From positions 1 through 6,014 of the forward strand of contig DASSNG010000064.1 in assembly GCA_035688135.1 (NCBI GenBank): DNA of 6,014 nt. The letters run 5' to 3'. A program made the translations under genes and the position numbers. The notes beneath the pieces were generated by a model. That model was not told where the DNA came from, did not search any database, and saw only the letters and a list, made by a program, of their open reading frames with translations. This document shows, piece after piece, positions 5,467-6,014 of the stretch (within the stretch, counting starts at the first letter, position 1; the number at the start of each line of letters is the position of its first letter). Origin of the DNA: JAIFWC01 sp035688135 (GTDB lineage Bacteria; Patescibacteriota; Saccharimonadia; Saccharimonadales; UBA10212).

Positions 5467-5900
5467 TGTCCGTCTACCGTTCCAGAAAAGAAAACAATAT
5501 ATATAACCGCTACCGCGACCAGAATAATAAAAACGGCTGCCAGTTCTGCGAAATCGGGGAAGGGGATAAGCAATACGTTGCCGAGTCAAAGTCCTTTAAA
5601 GTAATCAGGAATATATTCGCCTATTCAGTTTGGGACGGCCAAAGAGTGACGGATCATCTTATGATAGTCCCTAAAAAACATATAGATAACCTGGGCAGCT
5701 TGACTCCCGCTCAGTCCAGCGAGTTTTTGAAGCTCATAGATAAATATGAGAGCCAGGGATACAACATATACGCGCGCGCGCCGGCTTCAAAGATAAAGAC
5801 TGTCGTTCATCAGCATACGCATTTGATTAAATCGGAAGGCGAACATCTGAATTTGCTTTTCGTGATGCATAAGCCATTTTATCTGCGGATACCCCGATAG
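5466..5900 (+). CDS. HIT-family protein (nucleotide hydrolase or transferase)
   Basis: HIT proteins act on nucleotide phosphoesters or anhydrides (AMP-lysine, Ap4A, nucleotidyl sugars) through a His nucleophile, usually in the cytoplasm. This 144-residue protein has a zinc-type CQFC (25-28), VTDHLMIVPKKH (61-72) and the triad VHQHTHL (114-120), with His115, His117 and His119; His117 is the expected nucleophile. Length is normal for a single HIT domain, and the basic N-terminus (about 1-22) looks like an added tail. ILNG-like family positions are loosely kept, so the substrate class cannot be chosen. The start overlaps the previous stop by one base (TAATG) with no Shine-Dalgarno sequence, implying coupled translation with the nucleotidyltransferase. 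An uninterrupted (CG)5 tract at 5771-5780 is read as Ala-Arg-Ala. Confidence 0.92.
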   Translation: MSVYRSRKENNIYNRYRDQNNKNGCQFCEIGEGDKQYVAESKSFKVIRNIFAYSVWDGQRVTDHLMIVPKKHIDNLGSLTPAQSSEFLKLIDKYESQGYNIYARAPASKIKTVVHQHTHLIKSEGEHLNLLFVMHKPFYLRIPR

Positions 5901-5914
5901 CCGCTTCTCTCTGT

Positions 5915-5920
5915 TAAAAT
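5915..5920 (+). promoter_or_regulatory. Possible -10 element for a near-leaderless leuS
   Basis: TAAAAT (five of six to TATAAT) lies 10-15 bases before the ATG at 5930, in the 29-base gap after the HIT gene. No -35 is recognisable. If used, transcription would begin about three bases before the ATG, giving an almost leaderless mRNA, which fits the absence of any ribosome-binding site. The region is A/T-rich, so this could be chance. Confidence 0.3.
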
Positions 5921-5929
5921 TAAAACAAT

Positions 5930-6014
5930 ATGAGGCGGTACAACCCTAAGGAAATTGAGCCACGCTGGCAGAAGATCTGGGAAGAATCCGGGATTTACAA
6001 GGCGACTGAAGACA
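5930..6014 (+). CDS. leuS: Leucyl-tRNA synthetase, N-terminal fragment (3' end outside window)
   Basis: Only the first 28 codons are present. The protein begins MRRYNPKEIEPRWQKIWEES and continues GIYKATED. The YNPKEIExxWQxxWEE pattern is the characteristic start of bacterial class I leucyl-tRNA synthetases, which charge tRNA-Leu in the cytoplasm; the ATED that follows fits the usual stretch before the catalytic core. Valyl- and isoleucyl-tRNA synthetases have related N-termini, so those are the main alternatives. The ATG at 5930 lies 29 bases after the HIT stop, with no Shine-Dalgarno sequence and a possible -10 close upstream. Confidence 0.77.
   Translation, partial: MRRYNPKEIEPRWQKIWEESGIYKATED

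Noticed and set aside
5771..5780. (CG)5 tract as a possible Z-DNA or regulatory element
   Set aside because: Ten bases inside a coding region, fully explained by Ala and Arg codons.

Overview
The window is bacterial, and every gene I can support is on the + strand. It looks chromosomal, with short or overlapping gene junctions and roughly 50% G+C by eye. Several traits suggest a reduced-genome lineage such as Candidatus Patescibacteria/CPR, possibly Saccharibacteria. These are a MurF-type ligase without its N-terminal substrate domain, few Shine-Dalgarno sequences, very short predicted leaders and a run of small proteins. The lineage is inferred from gene style and is not proven. TGA reads as a normal stop at two ATGA junctions, so there is no sign of UGA recoding.

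Layout. Bases 1-336 hold the 3' part of a DUF4396 membrane protein with a His-rich tail; its N-terminal part lies outside the window. A -10 element (TATAAT) then precedes a complete tRNA-Ala(GGC) at 377-453 with encoded CCA. Nine bases later comes a small two-helix membrane protein, whose stop overlaps the start of an RsuA/RluB-type rRNA pseudouridine synthase (690-1367). A polytopic membrane protein of unknown function follows (1373-2395).

The centre is a peptidoglycan-precursor pair: a MurF-like Mur ligase (2425-3633) overlapping ddl, D-alanine--D-alanine ligase (3630-4538), by ATGA. Ddl makes the D-Ala-D-Ala that MurF attaches to the UDP-MurNAc-peptide, so the overlap fits their shared pathway.

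After the only clear intergenic promoter plus strong ribosome-binding site (4550-4588) comes a second pair joined by TAATG. It consists of a divergent HldE/cytidylyltransferase-like nucleotidyltransferase (4594-5466) and a HIT-family protein (5466-5900). The window ends with the first 28 codons of a probable leuS.

The observations most worth a second look are the nucleotidyltransferase-HIT pair with its permuted HGNH motif and insertion, the MurF-like enzyme without domain 1, a terminator-like hairpin plus T8 inside murF, and a recurring pattern of -10 elements placed only 10-22 bases before start codons. No mobile element, CRISPR array or phage gene is visible, and no intergenic stretch exceeds 130 bases.
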